A DNA stretch of 64,000 nucleotides from Macrococcus carouselicus. Lineage in GTDB: Bacteria > Bacillota > Bacilli > Staphylococcales > Staphylococcaceae. The DNA is taken from positions 868,001-932,000 of the forward strand of contig NZ_SCWD01000001.1 of NCBI RefSeq assembly GCF_004359515.1, written 5' to 3'. Each line of letters opens with the position of its first letter. Positions within the stretch are counted from its first letter, which is position 1. Of the stretch, positions 1 to 11,541 are shown one piece after another. The notes beneath the pieces are model-generated. The model saw only the letters and a list, made by a program, of their open reading frames with translations. It made no database searches and was not told the DNA's origin. A program made the position numbers and the translations under genes.

Positions 1-38
1 TTGATAAAGGACTGTTCGAATAAAGACATATTTTCCAC
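1..38 (-). CDS. recD2: RecD2-like SF1B helicase, N-terminal fragment (cut by window edge)
   Basis: Only the first dozen codons lie in the window. A GTG start at 38 is preceded by GGAGG with a 7-nt spacer; an ATG three codons downstream (29) is the alternative. The residues read MENMSLFEQSFI. The FI... start resembles the N-terminus of RecD2/YrrC-type ATP-dependent 5'-3' helicases. In staphylococci recD2 lies directly after the TPR-mnmA-iscS block, which is the main reason for the name. The identity is inferred from position and a few residues. Confidence 0.5.
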   Translation of the reverse strand, partial: MENMSLFEQSFI

Positions 39-40
39 GG

Positions 41-700
41 TTATTCCTCCTTCAGTTGTTCAAACATATTGATGGCGTGACCTGCAAGCAGATGGTCAGG
101 CTGAATCTCGACGATACGGCGGAACTTGACGAGTGCCGCTTCCGCATCTGAATCAAGCATATATGCTGCCAGCGCAAGATTGTAGAGTGCATCAGTATGC
201 TGGGGGTCTGTTGCCAGGACATGATCCAGCACTCTGACTGCCTCCTGGTACATCTCCAGCTGACACAGTACGAGTCCATACTGGAACGCCACTTCCCGGT
301 CATCAGCATTCATCTCGTAGCTGCGCATCAGGTAAGGCATCGCCGTCTTAAAATCACCGAGATTGATGAAACTCATCCCGAGCATATAGAAGGTGTCCGC
401 ATCCTGGAGCTGATGACTGACAGCCTTCCGGTAGAGTGTCGCCGCCTCCTGATAGCGTTCCTGATTGAAGTAGATATTCGCCAGACCATAGTAAGCACCG
501 CCGTGCGTCTCATCCAGCGTCAGGGCTTTCTGGAAGAAACGTTCCGCTTCTTCTGTCTTATTGGCATCCGCCAGAATGGTGCCGGCATTGATATAGTGTG
601 TCGCGTCATCCGGCGCCATGTCTATGGCCTTGAAGAGCAGTCCAAGTGCCTTGTCATACTGTTTGTTTCTAATCAATTCCACTAATTGTTCGTCGTTCAT
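41..700 (-). CDS. Tetratricopeptide-repeat protein
   Basis: A 219-residue soluble protein built almost entirely of TPR-like helical hairpins. Repeated units with the A...GLA.IYF and AL..D/AP pattern recur about every 34 residues, for example around residues 33-66, 67-100 and 135-170. No catalytic motif is visible, so a scaffold or protein-protein interaction role is inferred. The start at 700 is chosen because GGAGG sits 5 nt upstream; an in-frame ATG four codons earlier has a poor ribosome site. It lies between mnmA and recD2 as in other staphylococci, all on the minus strand. The specific function is unknown. Confidence 0.85.
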   Translation of the reverse strand: MNDEQLVELIRNKQYDKALGLLFKAIDMAPDDATHYINAGTILADANKTEEAERFFQKALTLDETHGGAYYGLANIYFNQERYQEAATLYRKAVSHQLQDADTFYMLGMSFINLGDFKTAMPYLMRSYEMNADDREVAFQYGLVLCQLEMYQEAVRVLDHVLATDPQHTDALYNLALAAYMLDSDAEAALVKFRRIVEIQPDHLLAGHAINMFEQLKEE

Positions 701-753
701 AGTACCCTCCATTTTCCAATCATTATAACAAAAAAAGAAGACTCTCGTCTCCT

Positions 754-3013
<2,260 letters not shown>

Positions 3014-3143
3014 CTTGAGAAGCCTCCTTTTTTCAATACTCTATATTAGCATCGATTGCGTGAAATTACCACATTATGAAACTTTACAAAAATTAAAAGA
3101 GTAAATTGTCGATTTCGTTCGATTATAGAGTGGAGGTGTTAAG

Positions 3144-4079
3144 ATGAACCGAAAATTAATGGAACTTGAACTACTGAATGCAAGAGGCGGGACCGTAGAT
3201 ATGAAGCAGCTGGATAAAGAGAGGAAAGGCGATGTGGGTGAGAAGCAAGTGCAGAAAATGCTGGAGGGGTATGAGGTTATTCGTGATATATTGCTGGAAG
3301 TTGGAGGCAGTTACCTGCAGCTGGATTTTTTAGTTGTTTGCCGGGATAGGATGGTTATTCTTGAAGTGAAACATCATCAGCATGATTATGAAATCATAAA
3401 AGGACAGTGGCATTTTATGGATGGAAAAAGCTGTAGCAGTCCTGTACAGCAACTGGAACGTTCAAAAAGCTTAGTAAATAAATGGCTTAAAAAAAGAAAT
3501 ATTTTTATTCGTATTGAGGGATATATCGTCTGGACAAATCCTAACAGTCAGATTTATGGTCTTCAGAAAAGCGACCAGGTAATCAGACCGGGAAAACTAG
3601 GAACAATCATCAATCAGTTTGATAGTCACTATAAAAACCCTTATCTCAAGCAACTATTTCTAGATGGACAAATCATAGACTCCCCTTTTTACAGTCCTCA
3701 GAATTCATCATCAGAAAGCATTCGAGCCATGCACTGTCCTTATTGCTTTCAGACATCATTAGAGGGTAAAAGAAAACGGATGTATTGTACACGATGCAGT
3801 CAGGTAATTGAGCTGAAAGAAATCATTCATTATCAGATCCTGTTTTACTGTGCCCTTAATCAGACAAGTACTTTCCGGGTTTTTCATATCGAACAATTTA
3901 TCGGGAACCGTATCAGCCGAAGAACTTTATTAACTTACTTTAAGAATTTATTGAGTGACCAGAAAATCATTCAAACGAACTGCTGGACGTACCAACTGAA
4001 CGAACCCATACACCTCATTATAAACAAACTGGAAATTAAATCTGCTAACTTCCAAGTCATCACGGAAGTCGGAAAATAA
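3144..4079 (+). CDS. NERD-domain protein with C-terminal zinc ribbon
   Basis: A 311-residue protein. Residues about 27-140 match the NERD (nuclease-related) fold: GDVGEKQV, then LDFLVVCRDRMVILEVKHH with the D...E-x-K nuclease-type residues, and a downstream Q (SPVQQLERS). A CPYC...CTRC pair near residues 200-222 forms a probable zinc ribbon, followed by a basic C-terminal helical region. A GGAGG ribosome site precedes the ATG. The gene is visibly more A/T-rich than both neighbours and lies on the opposite strand to iscS, which suggests a different history. Substrate and role are unknown; a nucleic-acid processing or defence role is only a guess. Confidence 0.8.
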   Translation: MNRKLMELELLNARGGTVDMKQLDKERKGDVGEKQVQKMLEGYEVIRDILLEVGGSYLQLDFLVVCRDRMVILEVKHHQHDYEIIKGQWHFMDGKSCSSPVQQLERSKSLVNKWLKKRNIFIRIEGYIVWTNPNSQIYGLQKSDQVIRPGKLGTIINQFDSHYKNPYLKQLFLDGQIIDSPFYSPQNSSSESIRAMHCPYCFQTSLEGKRKRMYCTRCSQVIELKEIIHYQILFYCALNQTSTFRVFHIEQFIGNRISRRTLLTYFKNLLSDQKIIQTNCWTYQLNEPIHLIINKLEIKSANFQVITEVGK

Positions 4080-4226
4080 AATCATTAATTTCCATTTTCT
4101 TTGCTAAGTAAGAAGATAAATGCTTTAATTTCCAGTTAACATCATAACCCACAGGCAATTTAATTCCGTCCTTCTGTATCACAGTGCTAAACTAGGATTA
4201 CTACCACTCAGAAAGAAGGTCTTTCA

Positions 4227-5225
4227 ATGTCCAATATCAAGATCCCTGTTTCAGTTCTGAATCTCGCGCCGATCCGTGCCGGTGAAGATGCGAAGCAGGC
4301 GATTGATAATGTCGTCAGCCTTGCTCAGTACGTCGAGGCGCTCGGCTATAACCGCTTTTGGATTGCAGAACATCATAATACGCCTAATTTGGCCAGTTCA
4401 GCAACGGTTGTTCTGATCAACCAGGTACTGAATCATACAGAATCCATCCAGGTCGGGGCCGGCGGTATCATGCTGCCGAACCATGCGCCGCTCGTTGTAG
4501 CTGAACAGTTCGGTACGATGGAGACCTTATTTCCGAATCGTCTGAACTTAGGACTCGGTCGTGCGCCCGGCACAGATATGATGACAGCAAGTGCCCTTCG
4601 CCGCAGCCAGCATGACTCTGTCCACACATTCCCGGATGACGTCGCTTCTCTTCTTCAGTATTTCGGACCGGAGAACAGACAATCGTATGTACGGGCTTAC
4701 CCGGGTACGGATACGAATGTACCGGTCTATATCCTCGGTTCTTCAACGGACTCTGCTCATCTTGCAGCACGTCTCGGCCTGCCCTACGTCTTTGCATCTC
4801 ATTTTGCGCCGGAACAGATGAGGGAAGCAATCGCCATCTACCGCAATCTTTTTACGCCTTCAGAATACCTTGAGAAGCCTTACGTCATGGTCGGTCTGAA
4901 TGTCATCGCTGCCGAAACGGATGAAGAGGCGGAGTTTCTGGCATCAAGCATGCATATGATGTTCCTGAGCATCATCCGTAACTCCCGGCAGCCGCTTCAG
5001 CCACCGACCCACAATATAGATGCCATCTGGAGCCCGCAGGAGAGGCTGATGGCAACTTCTCGAACAGCGACAGGTCTTTTCGGTTCGCCTGAATCAGTCA
5101 AGCAGCAGCTGAAAGACTTCCAGAAAGAATATAATGCAGACGAAATCATCGCAGTGTCCTATATATACGATGCCGACAAACAGAAACGCAGCTACAAGAT
5201 ACTGAAGGACATCACCTCATCTTAA
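4227..5225 (+). CDS. LLM-class flavin-dependent oxidoreductase (luciferase-like)
   Basis: A 332-residue TIM-barrel flavin protein of the bacterial luciferase family, group of B. subtilis YwcH and E. coli YhbW. Family hallmarks visible are SVLNLAPI at the N-terminus, the [11 protein letters not shown] motif around residues 41-51, [10 protein letters not shown] near 109-118, and [21 protein letters not shown] around 165-186. It presumably uses FMN and a flavin reductase; the physiological substrate is unknown. The gene is followed by a strong hairpin shared with the convergent cymR gene. Confidence 0.88.
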   Translation: MSNIKIPVSVLNLAPIRAGEDAKQAIDNVVSLAQYVEALGYNRFWIAEHHNTPNLASSATVVLINQVLNHTESIQVGAGGIMLPNHAPLVVAEQFGTMETLFPNRLNLGLGRAPGTDMMTASALRRSQHDSVHTFPDDVASLLQYFGPENRQSYVRAYPGTDTNVPVYILGSSTDSAHLAARLGLPYVFASHFAPEQMREAIAIYRNLFTPSEYLEKPYVMVGLNVIAAETDEEAEFLASSMHMMFLSIIRNSRQPLQPPTHNIDAIWSPQERLMATSRTATGLFGSPESVKQQLKDFQKEYNADEIIAVSYIYDADKQKRSYKILKDITSS

Positions 5226-5227
5226 AA

Positions 5228-5250
5228 ACGGCTCAGAATTTCTGAGCCGT
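5228..5250. terminator. Bidirectional terminator between the LLM oxidoreductase and cymR
   Basis: A 10-bp perfect stem (ACGGCTCAGA at 5228-5237 with TCTGAGCCGT at 5241-5250) lies just after the plus-strand gene and just at the 3' end of cymR. There is a short T-rich tail on the plus strand and A-rich sequence on the other side, so it can serve both convergent genes. Confidence 0.85.
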
Positions 5251-5252
5251 CT

Positions 5253-5672
5253 TTAAATATAATACATATATCCTTCAATGACATTCTGTTCGCGGTAATT
5301 CATCAAATCTTCAAGCGTCGTCTCATCGAGCACATCTTTGACCGCATCACGAATCTTGATCCATAACTGCTGCTGTGCCGGTGGCTCGTCCTCCAGTGCT
5401 TCGACCAGCGTAATCGGACCTTCCAGAAGGCGGATGATATCACCTGCTGTAATATCAGATGGGGCTTTCATCAGCTGATAGCCGCCTTTTGCACCTCGAA
5501 TACTGCGGATGAGTCCCGCATTTCGGAGCGGACCGACAAGCTGCTCAAGATAAAGGTCACTGAGCTCATTCTCTTCTGCGATGGTCTTAAGAGACACAGT
5601 ATCCGTGCCATATCTTCTGGCCAGGCTGATCATTAACGTGAGACCGTAGCGGCCTTTTGTAGAAATTTTCAT
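5253..5672 (-). CDS. cymR: Rrf2-family cysteine metabolism repressor CymR
   Basis: A 139-residue Rrf2 regulator very close to staphylococcal CymR along its length: MKISTKGRYGLTLMISLA at the N-terminus, NELSDLYLEQLVGPLRNAGL in the recognition region, AGDIIRLLEGPIT and EPPAQQQLW in the middle, GYMYYI at the end. It has no cysteine, unlike the Fe-S sensor IscR, which fits CymR; in the family CymR senses cysteine status in complex with CysK. The start at 5672 is chosen by AAGGAG 9 nt upstream and by homology; an upstream in-frame start is rejected. It is divergent from rarA. Confidence 0.93.
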   Translation of the reverse strand: MKISTKGRYGLTLMISLARRYGTDTVSLKTIAEENELSDLYLEQLVGPLRNAGLIRSIRGAKGGYQLMKAPSDITAGDIIRLLEGPITLVEALEDEPPAQQQLWIKIRDAVKDVLDETTLEDLMNYREQNVIEGYMYYI

Positions 5673-5691
5673 ACATGTAGACTCCTTTTCT

Positions 5692-5703
5692 ATTGAATTC
5701 AAT
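5692..5703. promoter_or_regulatory. 12-bp palindrome in the cymR-rarA divergent spacer
   Basis: ATTGAATTCAAT is a perfect palindrome about 20 nt upstream of the cymR start codon. Rrf2 regulators commonly bind short A/T-rich dyads and often autoregulate, so this may be an operator for CymR. Only the symmetry is directly seen. Confidence 0.35.
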
Positions 5704-5756
5704 TCTATCACATCTGGCAGCGAAATAAGGTAAAATTTAATTAAAGGAGGCTCATT

Positions 5757-7016
5757 ATGGAACCATTAGCGTATAGAATGCGACCGACAACGATAGATGA
5801 TGTCATCGGACAGGAACACCTTGTCGGAGAGAAAGGCATCATCAGAAGAATGGTCACAGCCAGACGTCTGTCCTCCATGATTCTTTACGGACCGCCCGGC
5901 ACGGGTAAGACCAGTATCGCCCGCGCCATAGCCGGATCCACGGATGCTAAGTTCAGACAGCTGAATGCCGTGACGGATACGAAAAAGGATATGCAGATCA
6001 TCGCAGAGGAAGCGAAGATGTCAGGCCAGGTGATTCTCCTCCTCGATGAAATCCATCGTCTGGATAAAGCCAAACAGGATTTCCTGCTGCCTCATCTCGA
6101 AAACGGCCGAATCATTCTGATCGGGGCAACGACTTCCAATCCGTATCATGCCATCAATCCTGCCATTCGGTCACGGACACAGATCTTTGAACTGGAGCCG
6201 TTGACGCCTGATGATATCAGCACGGCCCTTATGCGTGCGCTTCATGATCAGGAGCGTGGTTTCGGTAAGATGGATATCACAGTAGATGAACAAGCAATCG
6301 ATCACTTCGTTCAGGCTTCCGGCGGTGATGTCCGTGCCAGTCTGAATGCACTTGAACTCGCCGTTCTATCAGCGCCTGAGCCTGTCCATATCACAAGACA
6401 GGACGCTCTGGACTGCCTGCAGAAACCTTCATTTAACTTTGATAAGGACGGCGATCAGCACTACGATATCATGAGTGCCTTCCAGAAATCAATACGCGGC
6501 AGCGATGTGGATGCCGCGCTTCATTATCTGGCACGACTGATTGAAGGGGGTGACCTGCCGACCCTCACCCGCCGACTACTCGTCATCAGCTTCGAGGATA
6601 TCGGTCTCGCCTCACCGCAGGCAGCTTCCCGTACACTGTCAGCCATAGAGGCAGCTGAACGTCTCGGTTTCCCGGAAGCAAGAATCCCTTTGTCGCAGGC
6701 AGTCATCGAACTCTGTCTGAGTCCAAAATCAAATTCAGCGATCACGGCGATTGACAGCGCATTAAGCGACATCAGAAAAGGAAAATCAGGCGATATTCCG
6801 AAGCATCTGAAGGATGGTCATTACACGGGCGCGAAAGATCTGGGTCATGCTGTCGGCTACAAATATCCTCATCACTACGAAGGAGGCTATGTCGAGCAGC
6901 AGTATCTGCCTGACAAGCTGAAAAATGCCCGTTATTATGAACCTAAGGATACGAGCAAATCTGAGGCGCAGTTCAAGCAGATCTATGACAATATCAATCA
7001 ACGTAAAAAGAAGTGA
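5757..7016 (+). CDS. rarA: Replication-associated recombination protein A (RarA/MgsA, AAA+ ATPase)
   Basis: A 419-residue AAA+ clamp-loader-like ATPase related to WRNIP1/Mgs1 that acts at stalled replication forks. Walker A is GPPGTGKTS near residue 45, Walker B LLLDEIHR near 95, sensor 1 GATTSNP near 124, followed by the MgsA C-terminal tetramerisation domain (QKSIRGSDVDAALHYLARL, GYKYPHHY). The ATG has a full AAAGGAGG site. It is divergent from cymR and convergent with tcdA. Confidence 0.95.
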   Translation: MEPLAYRMRPTTIDDVIGQEHLVGEKGIIRRMVTARRLSSMILYGPPGTGKTSIARAIAGSTDAKFRQLNAVTDTKKDMQIIAEEAKMSGQVILLLDEIHRLDKAKQDFLLPHLENGRIILIGATTSNPYHAINPAIRSRTQIFELEPLTPDDISTALMRALHDQERGFGKMDITVDEQAIDHFVQASGGDVRASLNALELAVLSAPEPVHITRQDALDCLQKPSFNFDKDGDQHYDIMSAFQKSIRGSDVDAALHYLARLIEGGDLPTLTRRLLVISFEDIGLASPQAASRTLSAIEAAERLGFPEARIPLSQAVIELCLSPKSNSAITAIDSALSDIRKGKSGDIPKHLKDGHYTGAKDLGHAVGYKYPHHYEGGYVEQQYLPDKLKNARYYEPKDTSKSEAQFKQIYDNINQRKKK

Positions 7017-7042
7017 CCTCAAGAATGAGGTCACTTCTTTTT
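7005..7042. terminator. Bidirectional terminator between rarA and tcdA
   Basis: A 17-bp perfect inverted repeat (7005-7021 with 7026-7042) with a 4-nt loop that includes the rarA stop codon. It carries A-runs and T-runs at its ends on both strands, so it can stop transcription from both sides. Confidence 0.9.
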
Positions 7043-7112
7043 CAGTCTGCGAATCCCGTATTCTGAAGAGCGCTGCGGTAATCATTATAAGGTAAAAATA
7101 AGTCGTTCAGGC

Positions 7113-7886
7113 TTATTTCTGTCCTTTATCTTTGACCCGGCTCACCGGTATATCCTTCAGAATATCATTCACGACGTAGCTCGCACAGATCAGACCGACT
7201 ACACTCGGCACAAAGGCATTTGAGGACGGCGGCATCTGTGCTTTACGGATTTCAGCGTCCGGATTACCGACATAACTCTTCACCTCTTCACGGATGACGA
7301 TCGGACTCTCATCTGAGAAGACGACCGGAATCCCCTTTGTGATCCGCTCTTTTTTCAGTCGTGTCCGGATGACTTTCGCCATCGGATCAGTATGCGTCTT
7401 GGAGATATCCGCAATCCTGAACCGTGTCGGATCCGTCTTGTTGGCTGCTCCCATACTGGAGATCACCTTGATGCCGCGCTTCAGACATTCCTTCATCAGA
7501 TGGATCTTATAGACGATCGTATCAGACGCATCAATGATATAGTCGATGTCATAACTGAACAAGTCTTCATAAGTCTCCTCTGTATAGAACATATGCATCG
7601 ATGTGACTTTGCAGTCAGGGTTGATGAGCTTGATCCGTTCTTCCATCAATGTGACTTTCGACATACCGACAGTAGTCGTCAGGGCGTGCAGCTGTCGGTT
7701 GACATTCGTGATGTCGACATCATCTTTATCAATCAGAATGATATGACCGATATTGGTTCTGGCGAGAGCCTCTGCTGCAAATGAGCCGACCCCACCGACA
7801 CCAAGCACAGCAACTGTCATACTGTTCAGTAAGTCCAGGCCCTCCTTGCCATAAGCCAGTTCATTTCTTGAAAACTGATGTTTCAT
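7113..7886 (-). CDS. tcdA: tRNA threonylcarbamoyladenosine dehydratase (TcdA/YgdL, ThiF family)
   Basis: An E1-like adenylating enzyme that cyclises t6A37 to ct6A in ANN-decoding tRNAs. The 257-residue protein has the nucleotide-binding VLGVGGVGSFAAEALART (about 29-46), DKDDVDITNVNRQ (about 54-66) and PSSNAFVPSVVG near the C-terminus, typical of YgdL/YrvM rather than MoeB or ThiF. It follows 6S RNA and aspS, exactly as yrvM does in B. subtilis, which supports the call. Confidence 0.92.
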   Translation of the reverse strand: MKHQFSRNELAYGKEGLDLLNSMTVAVLGVGGVGSFAAEALARTNIGHIILIDKDDVDITNVNRQLHALTTTVGMSKVTLMEERIKLINPDCKVTSMHMFYTEETYEDLFSYDIDYIIDASDTIVYKIHLMKECLKRGIKVISSMGAANKTDPTRFRIADISKTHTDPMAKVIRTRLKKERITKGIPVVFSDESPIVIREEVKSYVGNPDAEIRKAQMPPSSNAFVPSVVGLICASYVVNDILKDIPVSRVKDKGQK

Positions 7887-7949
7887 ACACTCACATACTT
7901 TCTATTATATTCGTTCTTATATCCTACCATACCACTCGTATATATGTAC

Positions 7950-7978
7950 AAAAAAATACAGGACCGAAGTCCTGTATT
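7950..7978 (-). terminator. Terminator of 6S RNA
   Basis: Minus-strand hairpin AATACAGGAC-TTCG-GTCCTGTATT (7955-7978) with a UUCG-type tetraloop followed by a run of T. It ends the 6S RNA transcript upstream of tcdA. Confidence 0.9.
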
Positions 7979-8177
7979 GCGATAATATCCAACTGAGCCG
8001 TCATTATAAAGTTGATTATTTTGGCCTGCTAAATACAGGTGGGTGCCCCGTTTCTTACCTTGCACGTCCTCCAGGAGAGGCGTGTGCTCAGCATGAAAAC
8101 CTATCTGGCTCCCTAATCAAAAGTGTTAGGTCAAAATAGAAAAACAAATGTCGAACTCTTCAGATATTCATCTTATG
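7951..8177 (-). ncRNA. ssrS: 6S RNA (regulator of RNA polymerase)
   Basis: A non-coding interval of about 225 nt between aspS and tcdA, with its own promoter and terminator on the minus strand. In B. subtilis the 6S-1 RNA gene (bsrA) sits between aspS and yrvM, the same context. The two arms can pair into a long irregular hairpin with a G/C-rich closing region around 8030-8110 (for example CACGCCTCTCCTGGAGGACGTG), as expected for the promoter-mimicking structure. Ends are approximate: the 5' end is inferred from the promoter and the 3' end from the terminator. No secondary-structure search was run. Confidence 0.8.
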
Positions 8178-8182
8178 ACTAT

Positions 8183-8210
8183 ATAATAGCACTTTCTGCA
8201 GATAATGCAA
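8183..8210 (-). promoter_or_regulatory. Sigma-A promoter of 6S RNA
   Basis: On the minus strand, a -35 TTGCAT (8205-8210) and a -10 TATTAT (8183-8188) are separated by 16 nt, just after the aspS stop codon at 8217. Confidence 0.7.
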
Positions 8211-8216
8211 CTATTT

Positions 8217-9986
8217 CTACTCTGTCATATTGAGTTTTAAACTCAGCTCATCCAGCTGTGCTGAATCTACTGGACTTGGTGCATCTGTCAGCAGACAGGT
8301 CGCTGAAGCTGTCTTCGGAAATGCGATGACATCACGCAGGTTGGTACGGCCTGACAATAACATCACCATGCGGTCGAGACCAAGCGCAATGCCACCATGT
8401 GGAGGCGCACCGAATTTAAATGCATTCATCAGGAAGCCGAACTGCTCTTCTGCTTCTTCTTTCGAGAATCCTAAAGCTTCGAACATTTTCGCCTGCATGT
8501 CCTGATCATGGATACGGATGGAACCGCCGCCCAGTTCGTAGCCATTCAGGACGATATCGTAGGCATTCGCCTGTACTTTATCTTTGTCTGTAATCAGCAT
8601 ATCCACATGTTCTTCTTTAGGTGCTGTGAACGGGTGATGCGCCGCAAAGTAACGTCCCGCTTCCTCATCATACTCAAAGAGCGGCCAGTCAGTCACCCAG
8701 AGGAAGTTGAACTGGTTATCATCAATCAGTCCGAGCTCCTTACCGAGCTTATTACGTAAGTTGGCAAGCGCCGCATTCACGACATTCATTTTATCAGCGA
8801 CAAATAATACGAGGTCACCTGGATTCGCTGCAGTTGTTTTAAGCAGCTTATCAGTGATAGCTTCATCAAAGAATTTAGCGATAGGACCGTTCAGCCCTTC
8901 TGCCGTGACTTTCACCCAGGCAAGGCCTTTAGCACCGTAGATTTTAGCAAAGTCCTGCAGCGCATCGATGTCTTTACGTGAATATTTATCAGCCGCTTCT
9001 TTAATGACCATCGCTTTGACAGCGCCACCGTTTTCAACTGCTTCCTTGAAGACCTTGAAGTCCATCTTCAGAGCTAAGTCATTCAATGTCTTCAGCTTCA
9101 TATCAAAGCGTGTATCCGGTTTATCAATACCGTAGTCACGCATCGCTTCCTCGTACGTCATACGCGGAAAAGGCAGCTGGACATCGATGCCTTTCACATC
9201 TTTCATGATGCGCGCCATCATACCTTCGTTCATCGCGATGACGTCTTCCTGGTCAACAAAGCTCATCTCAACATCGATCTGCGTGAATTCAGGCTGACGG
9301 TCTGCACGCAGATCTTCGTCACGGAAACATTTGACGATCTGGTAGTATTTATCGAAGCCACCGATCATGAGGAGTTGCTTGAAGATCTGCGGTGACTGCG
9401 GCAGTGCATAGAATTCGCCGTCATGAACACGAGAAGGAACAAGATAGTCACGTGCGCCTTCCGGTGTTGATTTAGTGAGGACCGGTGTCTCCACTTCGTA
9501 GAACCCTGCTTCGTCCAGGTAATTACGGACTGCGCGTGTGATCTGATGACGCATCCGGAACGTCTGTGCAAGGGGTTCACGGCGCAGATCCAGGTAGCGA
9601 TATTTCAGACGGATATCTTCAGCGATATCCACTTCCGATTCAATCTGGAACGGCGGTGTCTCTGATTTATTGATGACGTTGACCTCAGTCACCTGCACTT
9701 CTACTTTACCTGTCTTGATCTTAGTATTCACAACCGCTTCGTCACGTGCAGTCACTTTACCGCGTACTTCTACGACATACTCAGAACGTAATGCCTCTGC
9801 AGTCTCAAGCGCCTCTTTAGAGAAATCCGGATTGAAGACAACCTGGACGATGCCTTCGCGGTCACGCAGGTCAATGAAAATGAGTCCGCCGAGGTCACGG
9901 CGTTTCTGCACCCATCCTTTCAAAATGACTTCATGCCCGATATATTCTTCTGTGACAAGTCCACAGTATGTTGTACGTTTATTCAT
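8217..9986 (-). CDS. aspS: Aspartyl-tRNA synthetase
   Basis: A 589-residue bacterial-type class II synthetase. It has the N-terminal OB anticodon domain ([22 protein letters not shown], residues about 25-46), class II motif 2 ([18 protein letters not shown], about 216-233), the GAD insertion domain, and motif 3 ([13 protein letters not shown] form, about 530-542). The start overlaps the hisS stop codon by one base (TAATG), so the two synthetases are translationally coupled and share the hisS T-box leader. Confidence 0.97.
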   Translation of the reverse strand: MNKRTTYCGLVTEEYIGHEVILKGWVQKRRDLGGLIFIDLRDREGIVQVVFNPDFSKEALETAEALRSEYVVEVRGKVTARDEAVVNTKIKTGKVEVQVTEVNVINKSETPPFQIESEVDIAEDIRLKYRYLDLRREPLAQTFRMRHQITRAVRNYLDEAGFYEVETPVLTKSTPEGARDYLVPSRVHDGEFYALPQSPQIFKQLLMIGGFDKYYQIVKCFRDEDLRADRQPEFTQIDVEMSFVDQEDVIAMNEGMMARIMKDVKGIDVQLPFPRMTYEEAMRDYGIDKPDTRFDMKLKTLNDLALKMDFKVFKEAVENGGAVKAMVIKEAADKYSRKDIDALQDFAKIYGAKGLAWVKVTAEGLNGPIAKFFDEAITDKLLKTTAANPGDLVLFVADKMNVVNAALANLRNKLGKELGLIDDNQFNFLWVTDWPLFEYDEEAGRYFAAHHPFTAPKEEHVDMLITDKDKVQANAYDIVLNGYELGGGSIRIHDQDMQAKMFEALGFSKEEAEEQFGFLMNAFKFGAPPHGGIALGLDRMVMLLSGRTNLRDVIAFPKTASATCLLTDAPSPVDSAQLDELSLKLNMTE

Positions 9987-11248
9987 TATTTTCTCTCCTT
10001 CATATGTGCTGCGATTTCTTCGATTCTGACATCGGTCACTTCACCTGATGTCATCTCTTTAAGACTCACTGTCCCTGTTTCAATTTCATTACTGCCAAGG
10101 ACAAATGTATATCTTGCACTCAGACGGTCTGCCTGCTTCATCTGTGCCTTCACTTTGCGGTCCAGATAATCCATATCCGCCCGGATGCCCGCTTCGCGGA
10201 GGTCAGCAATCAGTTTGACAGCAGTGCGCATTGTCTCCGGCATCGTCACAATAAAGAGATCGAGTCGTTCGTCTGTATCAAGTTCAATTCCTTCCGCTTC
10301 AAGCGCGAGTAACAGCCGTTCGATACTGAGCGCAAAGCCGATTCCCGTCTCATTTGGACCATCCAGCATCTCGAGTAAGCCGTTATAACGACCGCCGCCG
10401 CAGAGCGTTGTAATGGCACCGAAACCTTCTGCCTCACTCATCATCTCGAAGGCCGTGTGCGTATAATAATCGAGTCCGCGGACCAGACTGGCATCCTCAA
10501 CGTAAGGGATGCCCAGCTCGTCCAGATAGCCTTTCACCTCTTCGTAGTACTGTCTGGAGTAATCATTCAGATAGTCCGTGATCTTCGGTGCTGATTTCAT
10601 AGCCGGCTGCCCTCTGTCCACCTTGCAGTCCAGAATACGCATCGGATTCGTATGCAGTCGGTTCTGACAGTCCTGACAGAAATCGCCGATGTGTGGTGTG
10701 AAGTGCTCCACAAGCGCCTCCTTATATTCCTTACGGGATTCCACGTCACCGATTGAGTTGATGACCAGTTTCAGTGACTTCAGACCGAATGAGGAATAGA
10801 TGTGATACAGCATATGGAGCACTTCAGCATCGACAGCCGGGTTCTCAGCGCCGATCGCCTCTACACCGAACTGCACGAACTGACGGAATCGTCCTTTCTG
10901 CTTGCGCTCATAGCGAAACATCGGTCCATTATAGAACAGCTTCACCGGCTGATTCGCATGCCCGTGCATCTTGTTCTCGATATAACTTCTGACGACAGCC
11001 GCTGTCCCCTCCGGACGAAGCGTCATACTGCGGTTCCCTTTATCCATGAAGGTATACATTTCTTTCTGGACGATATCAGTGGAGTCACCGACACCTCTCG
11101 AAAACAAATCTGTACTTTCAAAAATAGGCGTACGAATCTCTTTATAGTTAAAGCTTTTTGCGATTTCAGCAAGCTGGTTCTCAATATACTGCCATTTCGG
11201 TGCTTCTTCAGGCAGAATATCCTGTGTGCCTTTAGGTATATTTATCAT
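9986..11248 (-). CDS. hisS: Histidyl-tRNA synthetase
   Basis: A 420-residue class II synthetase. It begins [19 protein letters not shown] and shows motif 2 ([14 protein letters not shown]), the histidine motif [14 protein letters not shown] and GGGRYNGL. The start at 11248 is fixed by AGGAGG with a 6-nt spacer and by homology. The open frame runs 60 codons further upstream, but that part reads through the T-box terminator and antiterminator and is not coding. First gene of the hisS-aspS operon. Confidence 0.97.
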   Translation of the reverse strand: MINIPKGTQDILPEEAPKWQYIENQLAEIAKSFNYKEIRTPIFESTDLFSRGVGDSTDIVQKEMYTFMDKGNRSMTLRPEGTAAVVRSYIENKMHGHANQPVKLFYNGPMFRYERKQKGRFRQFVQFGVEAIGAENPAVDAEVLHMLYHIYSSFGLKSLKLVINSIGDVESRKEYKEALVEHFTPHIGDFCQDCQNRLHTNPMRILDCKVDRGQPAMKSAPKITDYLNDYSRQYYEEVKGYLDELGIPYVEDASLVRGLDYYTHTAFEMMSEAEGFGAITTLCGGGRYNGLLEMLDGPNETGIGFALSIERLLLALEAEGIELDTDERLDLFIVTMPETMRTAVKLIADLREAGIRADMDYLDRKVKAQMKQADRLSARYTFVLGSNEIETGTVSLKEMTSGEVTDVRIEEIAAHMKERK

Positions 11249-11269
11249 GTTAATCCTCCTTATAAATAT

Positions 11270-11505
11270 AAAAAAGCCCCTTATGCATAATGCATAAGGG
11301 ACGAATTGACCGTGTTGCCACCCTAATTGATACCGGAGTATCCTCTCGAAGGACAAGTATCGTTTGTCAGACGGTTCTACTTTCATAGAACTACCTTGTC
11401 TACTGTTCACAGACAACCGTTTAATCATCTAATTTCAGCGTGATAGATGTCTCTGAAAATAAACGGATTGTCATTGATAGACTCAAATGGTATAGCTTTT
11501 CAGTT
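11270..11505 (-). promoter_or_regulatory. T-box riboswitch controlling hisS-aspS
   Basis: The minus strand carries the T-box core AATTAGGGTGGCAACACG (11311-11325 and flank), followed by an intrinsic terminator with a palindromic stem (11277-11300) and a T-run. T-box leaders sense uncharged tRNA: the tRNA 3' end pairs with the T-box bulge and favours the antiterminator. A CAC triplet, a possible histidine specifier, occurs in the 5' Stem I region near 11440. The tRNA specificity is taken mainly from the downstream gene; Stem I was not folded. Confidence 0.88.
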
Positions 11506-11511
11506 AAATTC

Positions 11512-11540
11512 ATAGTACTTCGTCACCGCATTAAAGTCAA
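11512..11540 (-). promoter_or_regulatory. Promoter of the hisS-aspS operon
   Basis: Minus-strand TTGACT (11535-11540), a 17-nt spacer and TACTAT (11512-11517), located directly after the lytH stop and upstream of the T-box leader. Confidence 0.75.
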
Positions 11541-11541
11541 G

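Noticed and set aside
7883-8065. 60-codon minus-strand frame upstream of tcdA
   Set aside because: It lies within the 6S RNA and its terminator and lacks a ribosome site.
11249-11428. 60-codon N-terminal extension of the hisS open frame
   Set aside because: It reads through the T-box core and terminator; AGGAGG and family homology place the start at 11248.
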